Position numbers and translations under genes: made by a program. The notes beneath the pieces were generated by a model. The model worked only from the letters and a program-made list of their open reading frames with translations, was not told where the DNA came from and did not search any database. Positions 62,583 through 64,000 of a stretch of 64,000 nucleotides of DNA are shown piece by piece. Positions within the stretch are counted from its first letter, which is position 1; the number at the start of each line of letters is the position of its first letter. The stretch spans positions 4,526,001-4,590,000 of the forward strand of contig OZ244877.1 of the NCBI GenBank assembly GCA_965221145.1, written 5' to 3'. This DNA comes from Bin5 sp965221145 (lineage in GTDB: Bacteria; Chloroflexota; Anaerolineae; Caldilineales; Caldilineaceae).

Positions 62583-63379
62583 TTAAGGATTTGGAACGAC
62601 TCGCATACGGCATGTTCATCATGCGATCGAACATCACTCAGCGCATAAGAAGGTACGCAGATCTCCTTCGATGGATTGAGCAAGGAAAGAATCTTTTTGC
62701 CCCTGAGTCACCGATGCAACTCTCGTCTGCAGAGAAGTCGGAAATACTAAACGCTATAGATGGACAAATATATTTGCAGATTCGAGTGCGGAGACCCTTG
62801 CTGTTGCGGCTGGACAGCCTATTGACTGATGTTGGCGTTCGTCATAATCCATCTGTCATAACTATTGAGCATGTGTTGCCCCAGAATCCACGTTCTGGTT
62901 CGAAGTGGCTCAAAGACTTTCCGAATGAGGAGGTGAGGACCAAATGGACTCATAAACTTTCCAACCTAGTTCTCCTATCACATCGAAAGAATTCAAGCGC
63001 CCAAAACTACGACTTCGATCAGAAGAAGGAGAAGTATTTCAAGAAAGGGGAAATGCCAACCTTCGCTCTCACTGTGCAAGTAGTAGATGAAACCGAGTGG
63101 ACGCCTGATGTGCTAAAGAGACGTCAAAGGAAGTTAATCAATGCTCTAAAAGAAGAGTGGCGCCTTGCATGATGCAATAAGGCCGAACACTGGTCTATCT
63201 ATCCACGTGACCGGTGAAATACTCCTTTATCCACCTTAGCTCGTGGTCCAGTTTGTGGGGCCAAGCTCACTCCGTTGAGCCGTGACAAGAACTGGGGAAC
63301 ACCCTAGCCCCCACACGCTCTGAACGGTGCCCGCAACGCATACTTTCAGAGCCTTCTACTAGGATCGAACGGTGACCTT

Positions 63380-64000
63380 ATGAGATTAAAGAAAGCCCGA
63401 GTGCAGTACTACTGGAGTATCCGAGACAGCGGATGGTTCGATTTAGAATCTAGCAAGACGATCCTCGTCGGCCCCAACGAAGCCGGCAAGACGGCGCTAC
63501 TCAAAGCGCTTGAGAAAATCAATGCCCCGGACGACGTGCCAGGTTTTGACCCGCTCCGCGACTTCCCTAGATCCGAGCTTAGCCAACTAAAGCTGGATGA
63601 GGCCAGTAGCGGAACCATCACACCCGACGAAGTGACTGTAGTGGAGGCGCACTTCGCGCTCGATGACGGTGAACAGGAGGCTGTCACGCAGATAGACAAA
63701 TGTTTTGCTGGCTGTACATATGTGTTCGGGCGTTGCCTTGACAACAGTTTCTGGCACAGGATCCTAGGGGGCCCGGTGGTTCCAACATACGGGGATATCA
63801 GAAAGGACCTCCAGAGGTTGGCATCGCACGTTGATAAACGGGTGTCTTCGAGCACCGAAGAGGTCTCCGAACCACCCCAACGTGAAGAGTTGGATAAAAT
63901 CGTCGCTGAATGGAGCGACACAACCAGAATCATAAATGACCGAGCTGCAACACTCGTGAGGTGGCTAGACAACGTCCTCCCCCTAGTCGATGAAGAAAAC
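63380..64000 (+). CDS. SMC/OLD-like AAA ATPase, partial at window end
   Basis: 207 codons from ATG 63380 to the window edge, without stop. MRLKKARVQYYWSIRDSGWF and TILVGPNEAGKTALLKALEK (Walker A, GPNEAGKT) mark the N-terminal lobe of an AAA_15/AAA_23 ATPase; KDLQRLASHVDKRVSS begins a coiled-coil-like part. Related ATPases occur in OLD, Gabija (GajA) and Wadjet-like defence systems. Position next to GmrSD-like and type ISP genes supports a defence role; the missing C-terminus would decide. Confidence 0.75.
   Translation, partial: MRLKKARVQYYWSIRDSGWFDLESSKTILVGPNEAGKTALLKALEKINAPDDVPGFDPLRDFPRSELSQLKLDEASSGTITPDEVTVVEAHFALDDGEQEAVTQIDKCFAGCTYVFGRCLDNSFWHRILGGPVVPTYGDIRKDLQRLASHVDKRVSSSTEEVSEPPQREELDKIVAEWSDTTRIINDRAATLVRWLDNVLPLVDEEN

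Larger units (their letters stand above)
59983..63172 (+). pseudogene. GmrSD-like DUF262/DUF1524 gene split by an insertion sequence
   Basis: The 5' part (59983-61082) is a DUF262 ParB-like NTPase domain: IPDYQRPYAWTTEQ, FLGSIVI, IVDGQQRITTL. The 3' part (from about 62590) is the DUF1524 HNH domain: ITIEHVLPQNPRSGSKW and LSNLVLLSHRKNSSAQNYDF. GmrSD-type enzymes cut glucosylated or otherwise modified phage DNA. An IS (61083-62582) with a TTAAGGA duplication separates them; removing IS plus one duplicate gives RFLKDLERLAYGMFIMRSN in frame and a protein of about 560 residues. The gene is inactive as it stands unless the IS excises. Confidence 0.92.

Overview
The window looks like a chromosomal segment of an uncultured, GC-rich bacterium, most likely a member of the Chloroflexota (Caldilineae/Anaerolineae-like). 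This is inferred from the gene mix (phytanoyl-CoA dioxygenase, DUF362, PmoA/DUF6807, GH29 fucosidase, NurA-domain protein, enolase-superfamily enzyme) and from several families of short dispersed repeats, some lying in frame inside genes. No rRNA or tRNA is present, so the taxonomy is not proven.

Layout. 1-15.5 kb is mostly metabolic and housekeeping: the 3' end of tsaD, an AI-2E-type permease, an enolase-superfamily enzyme, a sugar isomerase, a GH29 fucosidase, CrcB/FluC, an M1 peptidase, a NurA-domain protein and an Ogt/MGMT. It is interrupted by an orphan DarG-like antitoxin with a truncated DarT-like toxin remnant (4.7-5.7 kb) and a two-gene ATPase/TOPRIM-like module (11.5-13.4 kb). 15.7-24.2 kb carries an HsdR_N-HsdM fusion, a PIN-domain gene broken by a 141-bp MITE, and a 1720-aa exonuclease-RecQ-UvrD fusion. 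24.2-35 kb is ordinary metabolism (DUF6807, gatB, M28 peptidase, a TPR-lytic transglycosylase, PhyH) around a complete EcoRV-like restriction-modification pair (28.07-29.94 kb).

35.2-46.2 kb is accessory: a secreted HNH/excalibur nuclease, a DNA methyltransferase, a tight three-gene operon (unknown protein, AAA ATPase, PIN nuclease), and a truncated type ISP restriction-modification gene. Its 3' end is replaced by a nest of mobile elements: an IS701-like element containing an IS1-like element and a 235-bp MITE. 46-56.6 kb returns to metabolism (HARE-HTH protein, DUF362, amidohydrolase, Zn-alcohol dehydrogenase, YbaK, PLP aminotransferase, HAD hydrolase, GCS2 ligase) plus a promoter, a structured leader and a tandem paralogous pair of unknown function. 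56.6-64 kb is a second defence cluster: a full-length type ISP enzyme, a GmrSD-like gene split by a 1500-bp IS, and the start of an SMC/OLD-like ATPase.

The most notable points are: (i) five non-autonomous mobile elements whose inverted repeats and target duplications can be read directly, two of which restore an uninterrupted host frame when removed in silico; (ii) a palindromic repeat family (shared head TTCAATGCGC) found inside coding frames, including at the start codon of a nuclease gene; (iii) several candidate defence modules, of which the unknown/AAA/PIN operon is the least familiar; (iv) two type ISP genes that are nearly identical over the nuclease-methylase half and diverge in the C-terminal half.
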